Shown here: positions 20,333 through 30,257 of the stretch, piece by piece | Numbering within the stretch: the first letter of the stretch is position 1 | How the letters are laid out: each line of letters opens with the position of its first letter | Assembly: GCA_018136815.1 (NCBI GenBank) | Contig: CM030939.1 | Span: forward strand, 558,001-622,000 | Reading direction: 5' to 3' | Origin: Isochrysis galbana | Lineage: Eukaryota; Haptophyta; Isochrysidales; Isochrysidaceae | DNA length: 64,000 bases | Program-made: the position numbers and the translations under genes | Notes under the pieces: model-generated | The model's database searches: none | What the model saw: only the letters and a program-made list of their open reading frames with translations | What the model was told of the DNA's origin: nothing

Positions 20333-22079
20333 CAACCTACTTTTATAAGAAGGCGCCGTTGGGGACGTCATCACCAACGACATCCTCACGATGCCTTGCC
20401 GCAGCGTGCTCACGGGCTACAAGTATGTGGACGTCGTAGCGACGTCCGCCGAGAGACAAAAGAGGATTTTTGCAAGGTTCTCGTAAGGTTTGAGGAGCGT
20501 GGTTGGAACAGCTCCTTCAACCCTCTTACAACCGCTCCAGGATGATGCGCTACGCATCCTCATCGACTCGGGCGCCACCGGGGCGGACTACTTCAACGAC
20601 ATCAGCTTCTTCCCAGACGGCGTGGATGAGACGCGCACGGACATGGTTGAGGTGGCAAGTGGCAAGGCAATCAAGACTTGGGGCACCGGCACCGCCTAGT
20701 TCCTTGCACTTGTGCGCCCCCAAGCCGGTGCACCCCTTGGATTGCATGTGGTCGAGAAGCCCGATGCATCATTTGGCCCATTCAAACGCAACATGCTCTC
20801 CACCCACAAGGCGTGCTCACGCAATAATGATATGAAGTGCATCATGGGCAAGGTGAATGGCTTTGAACTTCCAGGAGGTGCATTCATGCCTTTCACAATG
20901 GGTGACGACTCCCAAGGCTTCTATGAGAGGGTGCAACCTCAGGTTTGGTTGTTTTTTGGGCAAGTGCCCCCATGTGGAGGGTATCGGAACCCCCTCGATG
21001 CACAGCAGTTCGGCCCAACCGGCGGAAAGGAGTGGATGGACCAGAGACCCCTAAGAGACAAGTAACAAGACAGCTTTCGCCACTCATCTGGTACCGCAAC
21101 AAGATCTGTGCAACCACGACCAAGAACACCGAGGATGAAGCGCTACGCATCCTCGCGTCCGGGCCAACGTGCAATGCAAGCGTCCAAGACCGAGGATGAC
21201 ACGGATGCTATCAAGAAGGCCTATGAGGCGGGCTTCAAGGCTGGCCAAGGTGGGCGTGGAGGTGGTAGGAACAACAACAACAAGGACAAGAAATGATGCA
21301 TTACGTATCCTCATCGACTCGGGCGCAACCGGGGCGGACTACTTCAACGACATCAGCTTCTTCCCAGACGGGCAAGATGCATGGCTCAATCTACGCGTTT
21401 GGCATCCCGGAGGACCACGAGGATCCGGACTACACGCCCTCGGAGCATTCCTACTCGGGCCCCATCACGGAGGTGGAAGAGGACAATAGCGACAATGCCT
21501 CCGACACCACGTCGCCTATCCGAGCTCCTCAACGTCACCGCCGCATCATCGAGTCCGATGAGGAGGATAACGATACGCTTACAAGAACTACCGCAAGTAC
21601 GATGAACACGGACAAGAGCTAGCGGCCCTCTTGGGACAATCGCTCTATGGCTTGGTGCAATCCGGCCGCAATTGGTGGCTCAAGTTGTCCATGTGGCTTG
21701 AGGCATTTGGCTTCATCGTGGCGTTCAGCGAGCCATGCCTCTACGTACTCCGTGATGAGGATTCCTTCATGGTCATGGCCACGTACGTGGACGACATGCC
21801 GTGGGGCTCCAATGACATGAAGCTCGTGCGCAAGGTGTTTGAGGCCATGGAGAAGGATGGCTTCAAGCTCACTTGGCATGAAGGTCTCGATGAAGTACTT
21901 GGAGCCCAACTCAAGGAAGTGAGTGATGGAATCATTCTTCACCAAGGAGACTACATCAACAAGTTGGTGGGCAGGCGATCCAAGGCGCGCGCGCCAAATC
22001 TCCTTGGCCTCCTCATGCGTGGCGTGCATGTCCTTGTGCTTGTCGGTGGTGTACGGTCCAAGCGAGTATGCCTTGGTCG
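20333..22079 (+). mobile_element. Copia mosaic, left block of shuffled pieces
   Basis: Consecutive pieces match non-consecutive parts of the intact element at 24012-29109. They are: integrase core (20345-20434); protease to integrase N-terminus (about 20540-20928); a foreign repeat (20929-21035); LTR end plus primer site (21037-21095); gag and protease scraps (21096-21293); protease (about 21293-21373); the linker before RT (21373-21580); RT with YVDD (21581-21973); and an inverted integrase N-terminal piece (21974-22079). Stops interrupt several pieces (for example TGA at about 21294). Identity to the intact element is high, so the shuffling is recent. Confidence 0.8.
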
Positions 22080-22337
22080 TGAGAAGCGCAAGGCTTCATA
22101 CAAGGCTTCATGCAAGGCTTAATGTGCGTCGTGAACCCAAGGCCTAGCTATGGCTAGGTGGTGTGCAAAGCATTTGTTCTTGTTGGGGTTTTGTTTTTGT
22201 GTCGGTTACGTGATCGGCGGTTGAGTCGGTTACGGCGGTTGAGTCGGTTACGGCGGTTGAGTCGTTTGAACGGACACCGGACCGTGCAAGGGTAGAGACC
22301 CCTAAGAGACAAGTAACAAGAAAGCTTTCGCCACTCA
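22080..22337 (+). repeat. Copia LTR, plus orientation (258 bp)
   Basis: Starts TGAGAAGCGCAAGGC and ends TTTCGCCACTCA, the same termini as the intact element's LTRs. It has three copies of an 18-bp GGTTGAGTCGGTTACGGC-type unit instead of two, giving 258 rather than 240 bp. The primer site and gag start (ATGGACAAG) follow at 22338-22450, then a second LTR. Confidence 0.8.
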
Positions 22338-22450
22338 TCTGGTACCCCCGCCGAGAGACAAAGAGACATGGACAAGAACAATGACAAGATCTTCTTCTAC
22401 AACAAGGATGGTGCTGAATGGAGAGCATTCAGGCCCAAGTTGCTCGCGAT

Positions 22451-22706
22451 TGAGAAGCGCAAGGCTTCATGCAAGGCTTCATGTGTGTCGTGAACCCAAG
22501 GCCTAGCCTAGCTATGGCATGGCTAGGTGGTGTGCAAAGCATTTGTTCTTGTTGGGGTTTTGTTTTTGTGTCGGTTACGTGATCGGCGGTTGAGTCGGTT
22601 ACGGCGGTTGAGTCGGTTACGGTGGTTGAGTCGTTTGAACGGACACCGGACCGTGCAAGGGTAGAGACCCCTAAGAGACAAGTAACAAGACAGCTTTCGC
22701 CACTCA
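22451..22706 (+). repeat. Copia LTR, plus orientation, second tandem copy
   Basis: TGAGAAGC...CACTCA as above, with a small duplication in the CCTAGCCTAG stretch. The sequence immediately before it (22338-22450) repeats the sequence after it (22707 onward), so LTR plus leader is tandemly duplicated. Confidence 0.75.
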
Positions 22707-22736
22707 TTTGGTACCCCCGCCGAGAGACAAAGAGAC

Positions 22737-23163
22737 ATGGACAAGAACAATGACAAGATCTTCTTCTACAACAAGGATGGTGCTGAATGGAGAGCATTCA
22801 GGCCCAAGTTGCTCGCGATGGCCGGCAAGAACGGTTGCCGACGTGCGATGCTCAAGAACAAGACGGAAAGCGTCGATGACGCCGACAAGGACAAGGAAGC
22901 CACCCAGGTGGAACTGAACAAGGCATATGACCTCCTCATCATGTGCATCAAGGATGACAAGCTTGTGGCCACCTTGGATGTGCTCTACACGGATGAGGAG
23001 GAAGAGAAGTACGACGGCCACCGTGCGTTCAAACACATCGACGAGTTGCACGTGGCGGTCAACACCGAAACCTTGGGCAACGACAACGCCGTCTTGGGCG
23101 ACGAGAGTGCAAGCGAGTACTCGGCGTCGATGTGCCACAAGATCTTGATGGCGACCGAGGTGT
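22737..23163 (+). pseudogene. Copia gag joined to pol linker (deleted)
   Basis: Starts MDKNNDKIFFYNKDG as in the intact polyprotein and runs in frame for about 110 residues. It then jumps directly to the ETLGNDNAVLGDESASEY segment that lies before the RT domain. Protease and integrase are deleted without loss of frame. The frame then runs into an oppositely oriented LTR at 23164. Confidence 0.8.
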
Positions 23164-23421
23164 TGAGTGGCGAAAGCTTTCTTGTTACTTGTCTCTTAGG
23201 GGTCTCTACCCTTGCACGGTCCGGTGTCCGTTCAAACGACTCAACCGCCGTAACCGACTCAACCGCCGTAACCGACTCAACCGCCGATCACGTAACCGAC
23301 ACAAAAACAAAACCCCAACAAGAACAAATGCTTTGCACACCACCTAGCCATAGCTAGGCCTTGGGTTCACGACGCACATTAAGCCTTGCATGAAGCCTTG
23401 TATGAAGCCTTGCGCTTCTCA
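23164..23421 (-). repeat. 3' LTR of the older Copia copy (258 bp)
   Basis: Minus orientation, TG...CA termini, same 258-bp variant as 22080-22337. It is preceded (in element direction) by the polypurine tract GGTCAAGGGGGG and the RNase H end of the older copy at 23422-24011. Confidence 0.8.
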
Positions 23422-24011
23422 CCCCCCCTTGACCTGATCCCCCGGAGAAGGGCAACAAATGAGGGATTCGCAAGGCAGCAAGATCTCAGATGCGAACCAT
23501 GATCAGCCCACGGAACTTGGTGAACTTGTTCGCCGCTAAGGGCTTCGTCATCATGTCGGCCACATTGAGCTCGGTCTGAACGTGGTAGACGCGTAACACA
23601 TTCTTCTGCGTGAGCTCACGCACGTAGAGCTCACGACGATGGATGTGACGGGCCAAACCCTTCATGATGGGATTGTCCGCGAGTGCCTTTGCACCCTTGC
23701 TGTCAGACAAGAGCGGGCTTGGTTCCGCTTGCTTCCAACCGAGATCCGCGAGCGTGTTACGGAAGTTCTCGATACGCTGCGAAGCGAGGGAGGCCGCCAT
23801 CGTTTCCGCTTCGTTGGCCGACAAGGAGATGCTGTTTTGGCGCTTGCTGCCCCAATCGACGAGGCTGCCATTGATGAAGATGAGCCAGCCGCTCGTCGAA
23901 CGTACTACGTCCCACGATGCGTCGACCATGCCGCGTACCATGCCTTCACCTTGACGAAAGAGGCCGATGATGGGGCTATCGCCATTGTTCTTGTAGTACT
24001 TGAGGCCCATG
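23422..24011 (-). pseudogene. Older Copia copy: RNase H / C-terminal end
   Basis: The minus frame 24010-23486 begins MGLKYYKNNGDSP and continues through the RNase H domain to ...MVRI and a stop. It is almost identical to the C-terminus of the intact polyprotein. Its upstream part is displaced to 29110-30235 by the nested element, which inserted between codons for KNRGTM and GLKYY. Confidence 0.85.
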
Positions 24012-24251
24012 TGAGTGGCGAAAGCTTTCTTGTTACTTGTCTCTTAGGGGTCTCTACCCTTGCACGGTCCGTTGTCCGTTCAAACGACTCAACCGCCGTA
24101 ACCGACTCAACCGCCGGTCACGTAACCGACACAAAAACAAAACCCCAACAAGAACAAATGCTTTGCACACCACCTAGCCATAGCTAGGCCTTGGGTTCAC
24201 GACGCACATTAAGCCTTGCATGAAGCCTTGTATGAAGCCTTGCGCTTCTCA
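24012..24251 (-). repeat. 3' LTR of intact Copia
   Basis: 240 bp, TGAGTGGCG...CGCTTCTCA on the plus strand. It has two copies of the 18-bp ACCGACTCAACCGCC-type unit and is preceded in element direction by the polypurine tract at 24252-24265. Confidence 0.9.
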
Positions 24252-24315
24252 CCCCCCCTTGACCTGATCCCCCGGAGAAGGGCAACAAATGAGGGATTCG
24301 CAAGGCAGCAAGATC

Positions 24316-27300
24316 TCAGATGCGAACCATGATCAGCCCACGGAACTTGGTGAACTTGTTCGCCGCTAAGGGCTTCGTCATCATGTCGGCCACATTGAGC
24401 TCGGTCTGAACGTGGTAGACACGTAACACATTCTTCTGCGTGAGCTCACGCACGTAGAGCTCACGACGATGGATGTGACGGGCCAAACCCTTCATGATGG
24501 GATTGTCCGCGAGTGCCTTTGCACCCTTGCTGTCGGACAAGAGCGGGCTTGGTTCCGCTTGCTTCCAACCGAGATCCGCGAGCGTGTTACGGAAGTTCTC
24601 GATACGCTGCGAAGCGAGGGAGGCCGCCATCGTTTCCGCTTCGTTGGCCGACAAGGAGATGCTGTTTTGGCGCTTGCTGCCCCAATCGACGAGGCTGCCA
24701 TTGATGAAGATGAGCCAGCCGCTCGTCGAACGTACTACGTCCCACGATGCGTCGACCATGCCGCGTACCATGCCTTCACCTTGACGAAAGAGGCCGATGA
24801 TGGGGCTATCGCCATTGTTCTTGTAGTACTTGAGGCCCATGGTGCCACGGTTCTTGAGGTAGAGAAGGCAATGCAGCGCCGCGTGCCAAAGGTTCACGGT
24901 GGGGAACGACATCGCGCGGCAAAGTTGGCCCACCGTGTACGAGATGTCGGGGTTGCTCACCACGGCGGCGTAGAGGAGACTACCGACGAGGCCGCGGTAC
25001 TTGGTGCCAAACTTGGGATCGAGCTCCGCCTTGATCCGCTCTTTCTCGTCTTGCGCCTCGACGACGTCCTTGCCGAGGTACGAGTTGCATGGCGTGTCGA
25101 CGGTGTTGCGCAGCGTGTCCTCGTACTTGGTCATCTCTTCGAGGTGCGCGCCCACCAACTTGTTGATGTAGTCTCCTTGGTGAAGAATGATTCCATCACT
25201 CACTTCCTTGAGTTGGGCTCCAAGTACTTCATCGAGACCTTCATGCCAAGTGAGCCTAAAGCCATCCTTCTCCATGGCCTCAAACACCTTGCGCACGAGC
25301 TTCATGTCATTGGAGCCCCACGGCATGTCGTCCACGTACGTGGCCATGACCATGAAGGAATCCTCATCACGGAGTACGTAGAGGCATGGCTCGCTGAACG
25401 CCACGATGAAGCCAAATGCCTCAAGCCACATGGACAACTTGAGCCACCAATTGCGGCCGGATTGCACCAAGCCATAGAGCGATTGTCCCAAGAGGGCCGC
25501 TAGCTCTTGTCCGTGTTCATCGTACTTGCGGTAGTTCTTGGGCATGCGTACCCAAACGCGCTCGTTGGGGGGCAACTCGCTCTGCGTGTACGCGGAGATG
25601 GCATCGGCGGCGCCCTTGTACGTGCACATGATGACGGAGATGACGCAGAACAGTCGAAAGCCGCCATGGGAGATGGTTGGCGAGTACGAGAGGTCAAAGT
25701 CAATGCCCGGGACTTGGCGGAACCCTTGCACGTACATGCGCGACTTGCGGATGCCGTCGCGCTTGTAGCGGAGGGTCTCACCTAGTGGGATGGCGCGTCC
25801 CACTTCCTTGATTGGCTTCTCGTCGATGAAGGTCTTGTTGGTCACCAAGGTGTTGTACTCCTTCATGCGTGCCTCCTCCCACAAGTCTTGTTCATCTTGT
25901 GGTAGGTACTTGAGTTGGTGCGGCTTAAAGGGCTTTGGGAAGCCGATGTAGATGGCGTCGTCGCACACCTCAGTCGCCATCAAGATCTTGTGGCACATCG
26001 ACGCCGAGTACTCGCTTGCACTCTCGTCGCCAAAGACAGTGTTGTCGTTGCCCAAGGTGGAGTAGTCCATCACCGTGTACGGGAGCTCCTCTCCCGCGAT
26101 GCGGCTTGAGCGGCGTGGTGCGGTGTCCTCCTTGCCATCTTCCGACTCGAATGGCCCGCGTTGCACTTCGCCACTTGGCGTAAGCGTATCGTTATCCTCC
26201 TCATCGGACTCGATGATGCGGCGGTGACGTTGAGGAGCTCGGATAGGCGACGTGGTGTCGGAGGCATTGTCGCTATTGTCCTCTTCCACCTCCGTGATGG
26301 GGCCCGAGTAGGAATGCTCCGAGGGCGTGTAGTCCGGATCCTCGTGGTCCTCCGGGATGCCAAACGCGTAGATTGAGCCATGCATCTTGCCGTATTGGTC
26401 GGTCTTGTCAATGGGGATCTCACCCCCCCTCGTGGTTTTCCACGGGAACTCGGTCTCCATGAAGGTGGCGTGCACACCGCTCACAAACACCTTGCCCGTC
26501 TCGAGCGACATGAAGATGTTGCCCGTGTGGTAGCGTGCCGGGCCCAAGTAGATGCACTCTTGTGCTTGCTCCGACAAGTTGTTGTCGCGGTACGCCTTGG
26601 GCTTCTGCACGATGGCCTTGCAACCGAACACCTTGAGCATGCTCAGGTTGACCGTGTGGCGGATGCCGGCACGCACTAGAGGAGGAGCAGTGTCTTTGGC
26701 GCCGGGGATGCGGTTGATGATCACCATCGCGGGATAGAGCGCAAACTCCCAATACTCTTGGGGGGCATTGCACCCCAGGAGCAATGGACGCATGGTGCGC
26801 TCGAGCAACTTGACCGCGATTTCCGCAGGGTTGCCCCACGGCTCGTACGGGTTGCTCTCTTGCTTGCGGATCAAGTTGCTATCGCAAATCTCTTGCACCT
26901 TGTCGCTCTTGAGCACGGGCTCATTGTCCGAGTGCAAGCGCTTCACGATGAAGAACCCTTGCGTGTCCGCCAAGAAGCGCTGCAACATCGTTGGATGCTC
27001 CGACTTGAAGCGCATGGGATACGCGAACACGAGGCCGGAGAAGACGTCGTAGAACACGTCCACGTACTTGTAGCCCGTGAGCACGCTGCGGCAAGGCATA
27101 GTGAGGATGTCGTTGGTGATAACGTCCCCAACGGCGCTTGTCATCCATGGTCCTCCTCCTCCGCCTCCGGGTCGACGCTGCGCATTGGCCTTGAGCGCGA
27201 CCTCGTTGACGTCTTCCGCCTTCCTTGCTTGAAGGCGCTTGAGGTTGGCGGGCACGTCGACGGAGTAGTCCGGCAGGCGGCGGAGGCGATCATCGCTAGG

Positions 27301-28839
27301 CGATCCAAGTCGCGCGCGCCAAATCTCCTTTGCCTCCTCATGCGTGGCGTGCATGTCCTTGTGCTTGTCGGTGGTGTACGGTCCAAGCGAGTACGCCTTG
27401 GTCGTCTCGCCCTTGGGGATGGGCCGTACATCCACATAGAAGCCTTGGGAGTCGTCACCCATGGTGAAAGGCATGAATGCACCTCCCGGAAGTTCAAAGC
27501 CATTCACCTTGCCCATGATGCACTTCATATCATCATTGCGTGAGCACGCCTTGTGGGTGGAGAGCATGTTGCGTTTGAATGGACCAAATGATGCGTCGGG
27601 CTTCTCGACCACATGCCATCCAAGGGGTGCACCGACTTGGGGGCGCACAAGTGCAAGGAACTTGGCGGTGCCGGTGCCCCAAGTCTTGATTGCCTTGCCA
27701 CTTGCCACCTCAACCGTGTCCGTGCGCGTCTCATCCACGCCGTCCGGGAAGAAGCTGATGTCGTTGAAGTAGTCCGCCCCGGTGGCGCCCGAGTCGATGA
27801 GGATGCGTAAGGCATCATCCTCGGTGTTCTTGGTCGTGGTTGCACAGATCTTGTTGCAGGTGAAGGTGAGGCGTCCACCACTTTGCTTGTTTTCCTTCTT
27901 CATCTTAGCATCATAGAGGTTGGCCTTGATCTTGGCTTGGAGGCCCTCCGGCACCTTGTCCCAATCGATCAAGTGCGCGGTGTCGGGGTTGGACCAGCAG
28001 ATGCCCGTGTGCATGCGGTCGCAGTGGGAGCAAGGCTTCTTGTCCTTGTTGTTGTTGCTCCTACCACCTCCACGCCCACCTTGGCCAGCCTTGAAGCCCG
28101 CCTCATAGGCCTTCTTGATGGCATCCGTGTCATCCTCGGTCTTGGTCGCTTGCATTGCACGTTGGCCCGGACGCACCGTGGAGCGCACCGCCTCATGCTT
28201 ATGGGCGATGGCCGCAGCCTCCACAAGGTTCTTGTGCACCATATCAGGCCTCTTGCGGTGCTCAACTTCCAAGGAGCCCCATGCCTTGTCCACTTCACGA
28301 AGGACTCCTTCTCCACATCCAATGAAGCTCGCTTTCATGTCGAGGCACAACTCGGCCACGGAGACTTCGCGCGCGGTGCCCTTGAGTCCTTGGAAGATGC
28401 CAAACATGTTGTCAAAGCGGTTGGTGACCTCCTCCCTTGAGGGGAACTCCTGGAGGTTGGTCATCTTGAGTGTGTCATACTCCATCTTCTTGTCTTCAGC
28501 CTTGTCTTCGGTGTTGACCGCCACGTGCAACTCGTCGATGTGTTTGAACGCACGGTGGCCGTCGTACTTCTCTTCCTCCTCATCCGTGTAGAGCACATCC
28601 AAGGTGGCCACAAGCTTGTCATCCTTGATGCACATGATGAGGAGGTCATATGCCTTGTTGAGTTCCACCTGGGTGGCTTCCTTGTCCTTGTTGGCGTCAT
28701 CGACGCTTTCCGTCTTGTTCTTGAGCATCGCACGTCGGCAACCGTTCTTGCCGGCCATCGCGAGCAACTTGGGCCTGAATGCTCTCCATTCAGCACCATC
28801 CTTGTTGTAGAAGAAGATCTTGTCATTGTTCTTGTCCAT
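24316..28839 (-). CDS. Copia gag-pol polyprotein
   Basis: 1507 residues starting MDKNNDKIFFYNKDG just after the primer site. In order: gag (about 1-260) with a zinc-knuckle-like CSHCDRMHTGIC; protease with LRILIDSGATGADYF; a GAG-pre-integrase-like segment with HATHEEAKEIW; and an integrase core with Asp in VGDVITNDIL, Asp in LHSDNEPV and Glu in PAEIAVKLLERT. An acidic linker follows, then reverse transcriptase with SLYGLVQSGRNWW and the catalytic YVDD, and RNase H with DASWDV, SANEAE and DSKGAKAL, ending MVRI. Protease-integrase-RT-RNase H is the Copia order. It replicates the element's RNA in virus-like particles and inserts the cDNA. All catalytic motifs are present, so the copy could be active. 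The long plus-strand frames here are antisense shadows. Confidence 0.95.
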   Translation of the reverse strand: MDKNNDKIFFYNKDGAEWRAFRPKLLAMAGKNGCRRAMLKNKTESVDDANKDKEATQVELNKAYDLLIMCIKDDKLVATLDVLYTDEEEEKYDGHRAFKHIDELHVAVNTEDKAEDKKMEYDTLKMTNLQEFPSREEVTNRFDNMFGIFQGLKGTAREVSVAELCLDMKASFIGCGEGVLREVDKAWGSLEVEHRKRPDMVHKNLVEAAAIAHKHEAVRSTVRPGQRAMQATKTEDDTDAIKKAYEAGFKAGQGGRGGGRSNNNKDKKPCSHCDRMHTGICWSNPDTAHLIDWDKVPEGLQAKIKANLYDAKMKKENKQSGGRLTFTCNKICATTTKNTEDDALRILIDSGATGADYFNDISFFPDGVDETRTDTVEVASGKAIKTWGTGTAKFLALVRPQVGAPLGWHVVEKPDASFGPFKRNMLSTHKACSRNDDMKCIMGKVNGFELPGGAFMPFTMGDDSQGFYVDVRPIPKGETTKAYSLGPYTTDKHKDMHATHEEAKEIWRARLGSPSDDRLRRLPDYSVDVPANLKRLQARKAEDVNEVALKANAQRRPGGGGGGPWMTSAVGDVITNDILTMPCRSVLTGYKYVDVFYDVFSGLVFAYPMRFKSEHPTMLQRFLADTQGFFIVKRLHSDNEPVLKSDKVQEICDSNLIRKQESNPYEPWGNPAEIAVKLLERTMRPLLLGCNAPQEYWEFALYPAMVIINRIPGAKDTAPPLVRAGIRHTVNLSMLKVFGCKAIVQKPKAYRDNNLSEQAQECIYLGPARYHTGNIFMSLETGKVFVSGVHATFMETEFPWKTTRGGEIPIDKTDQYGKMHGSIYAFGIPEDHEDPDYTPSEHSYSGPITEVEEDNSDNASDTTSPIRAPQRHRRIIESDEEDNDTLTPSGEVQRGPFESEDGKEDTAPRRSSRIAGEELPYTVMDYSTLGNDNTVFGDESASEYSASMCHKILMATEVCDDAIYIGFPKPFKPHQLKYLPQDEQDLWEEARMKEYNTLVTNKTFIDEKPIKEVGRAIPLGETLRYKRDGIRKSRMYVQGFRQVPGIDFDLSYSPTISHGGFRLFCVISVIMCTYKGAADAISAYTQSELPPNERVWVRMPKNYRKYDEHGQELAALLGQSLYGLVQSGRNWWLKLSMWLEAFGFIVAFSEPCLYVLRDEDSFMVMATYVDDMPWGSNDMKLVRKVFEAMEKDGFRLTWHEGLDEVLGAQLKEVSDGIILHQGDYINKLVGAHLEEMTKYEDTLRNTVDTPCNSYLGKDVVEAQDEKERIKAELDPKFGTKYRGLVGSLLYAAVVSNPDISYTVGQLCRAMSFPTVNLWHAALHCLLYLKNRGTMGLKYYKNNGDSPIIGLFRQGEGMVRGMVDASWDVVRSTSGWLIFINGSLVDWGSKRQNSISLSANEAETMAASLASQRIENFRNTLADLGWKQAEPSPLLSDSKGAKALADNPIMKGLARHIHRRELYVRELTQKNVLRVYHVQTELNVADMMTKPLAANKFTKFRGLIMVRI

Positions 28840-28869
28840 GTCTCTTTGTCTCTCGGCGGGGGTACCAGA

Positions 28870-29109
28870 TGAGTGGCGAAAGCTTTCTTGTTACTTGTCT
28901 CTTAGGGGTCTCTACCCTTGCACGGTCCGTTGTCCGTTCAAACGACTCAACCGCCGTAACCGACTCAACCGCCGGTCACGTAACCGACACAAAAACAAAA
29001 CCCCAACAAGAACAAATGCTTTGCACACCACCTAGCCATAGCTAGGCCTTGGGTTCACGACGCACATTAAGCCTTGCATGAAGCCTTGTATGAAGCCTTG
29101 CGCTTCTCA
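28870..29109 (-). repeat. 5' LTR of intact Copia
   Basis: 240 bp, same sequence as 24012-24251 by eye. The element's promoter should lie here. The primer-binding site and gag ATG follow at 28869-28837. Confidence 0.9.
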
Positions 29110-30257
29110 CCATGGTGCCACGGTTCTTGAGGTAGAGAAGGCAATGCAGCGCCGCGTGCCAAAGGTTCACGGTGGGGAACGACATCGCGCGGCAAAGTTG
29201 GCCCACCGTGTACGAGATGTCGGGGTTGCTCACCACGGCGGCGTAGAGGAGACTACCGACGAGGCCGCGGTACTTGGTGCCAAACTTGGGATCGAGCTCC
29301 GCCTTGATCCGCTCTTTCTCGTCTTGCGCCTCGATGACGTCCTTGCCGAGGTACGAGTTGCATGGCGTGTCGACGGTGTTGCGCAGCGTGTCCTCGTACT
29401 TGGTCATCTCTTCGAGATGCGCGCCCACCAACTTGTTGATGTAGTCTCCTTGGTGAAGAATGATTCCATCACTCACTTCCTTGAGTTGGGCTCCAAGTAC
29501 TTCATCGAGACCTTCATGCCAAGTGAGCTTGAAGCCATCCTTCTCCATGGCCTCAAACACCTTGCGCACGAGCTTCATGTCATTGGAGCCCCACGGCATG
29601 TCGTCCACGTACGTGGCCATGACCATGAAGGAATCCTCATCACGGAGCACGTAGAGGCATGGCTCGCTGAACGCCACAATGAAGCCAAACGCCTCAAGCC
29701 ACATGGACAACTTGAGCCACCAATTGCGGCCGGACTGCACCAAGCCATAGAGCGATTGCCCTAAGAGGGCTGCTAGTTCTTGTCCTTGTTCATCGTACTT
29801 GCGGTAGTTCTTGGGCATGCGTACCCAAACGCGCTCGTTGGGGGGCAACTCGCTCTGCGTGTACGCGGAGATGGCGTCGGCGGCGCCCTTGTACGTGCAC
29901 ATGATGACGGAGATGACGCAGAACAGTCGAAAGCCGCCATGGGAGATGGTTGGCGAGTACGAGAGGTCAAAGTCAATGCCCGGTACTTGGCGGAAGCCTT
30001 GAACGTACATGCGCGACTTGCGGATGCCGTCGCGCTTGTAGCGGAGGGTCTCACCTAGTGGGATGGCGCGTCCCACTTCCTTGATTGGCTTCTCGTCGAT
30101 GAAGGTCTTGTTGGTCACCAAGGTGTTGTACTCCTTCATGCGCGCCTCCTCCCACAAGTCTTGTTCATCTTGTGGTAGGAACTTGAGTTGGTGCGGCTTG
30201 AAGGGCTTTGGGAAGCCGATGTAGATGCGTACATCCACATAGAAGCCTTGGGAGTCG
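29110..30257 (-). pseudogene. Older Copia copy: RT part, deleted upstream
   Basis: Continues the older copy interrupted at 24011. The minus frame reads RT including SLYGLVQSGRNWW and YVDD up to IYIGFPKPF, where it is fused at about 30228 to the protease-side segment DDSQGFYVDV. The integrase is deleted. At about 30258 the copy meets a plus-oriented piece, an inversion junction. Confidence 0.8.

Larger units (their letters stand above)
24012..29109 (-). mobile_element. Intact Ty1/Copia LTR retrotransposon
   Basis: LTRs of exactly 240 bp lie at 24012-24251 and 28870-29109. They look identical by eye and have TG...CA ends. The target duplication CCATG is at 24007-24011 and 29110-29114. Behind the 5' LTR is TCTGGTACCCCCGCC, a plausible tRNA primer site (TGG matches a tRNA CCA end). 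Before the 3' LTR is the polypurine tract AAGGGGGGG. The single 1507-codon frame is uninterrupted. Identical LTRs plus an intact frame indicate very recent transposition. The element sits inside an older copy of itself. Confidence 0.95.

Noticed and set aside
24469-25503. 344-codon plus-strand frame inside the Copia element
   Set aside because: Antisense of the intact RT/RNase H region; no independent features.
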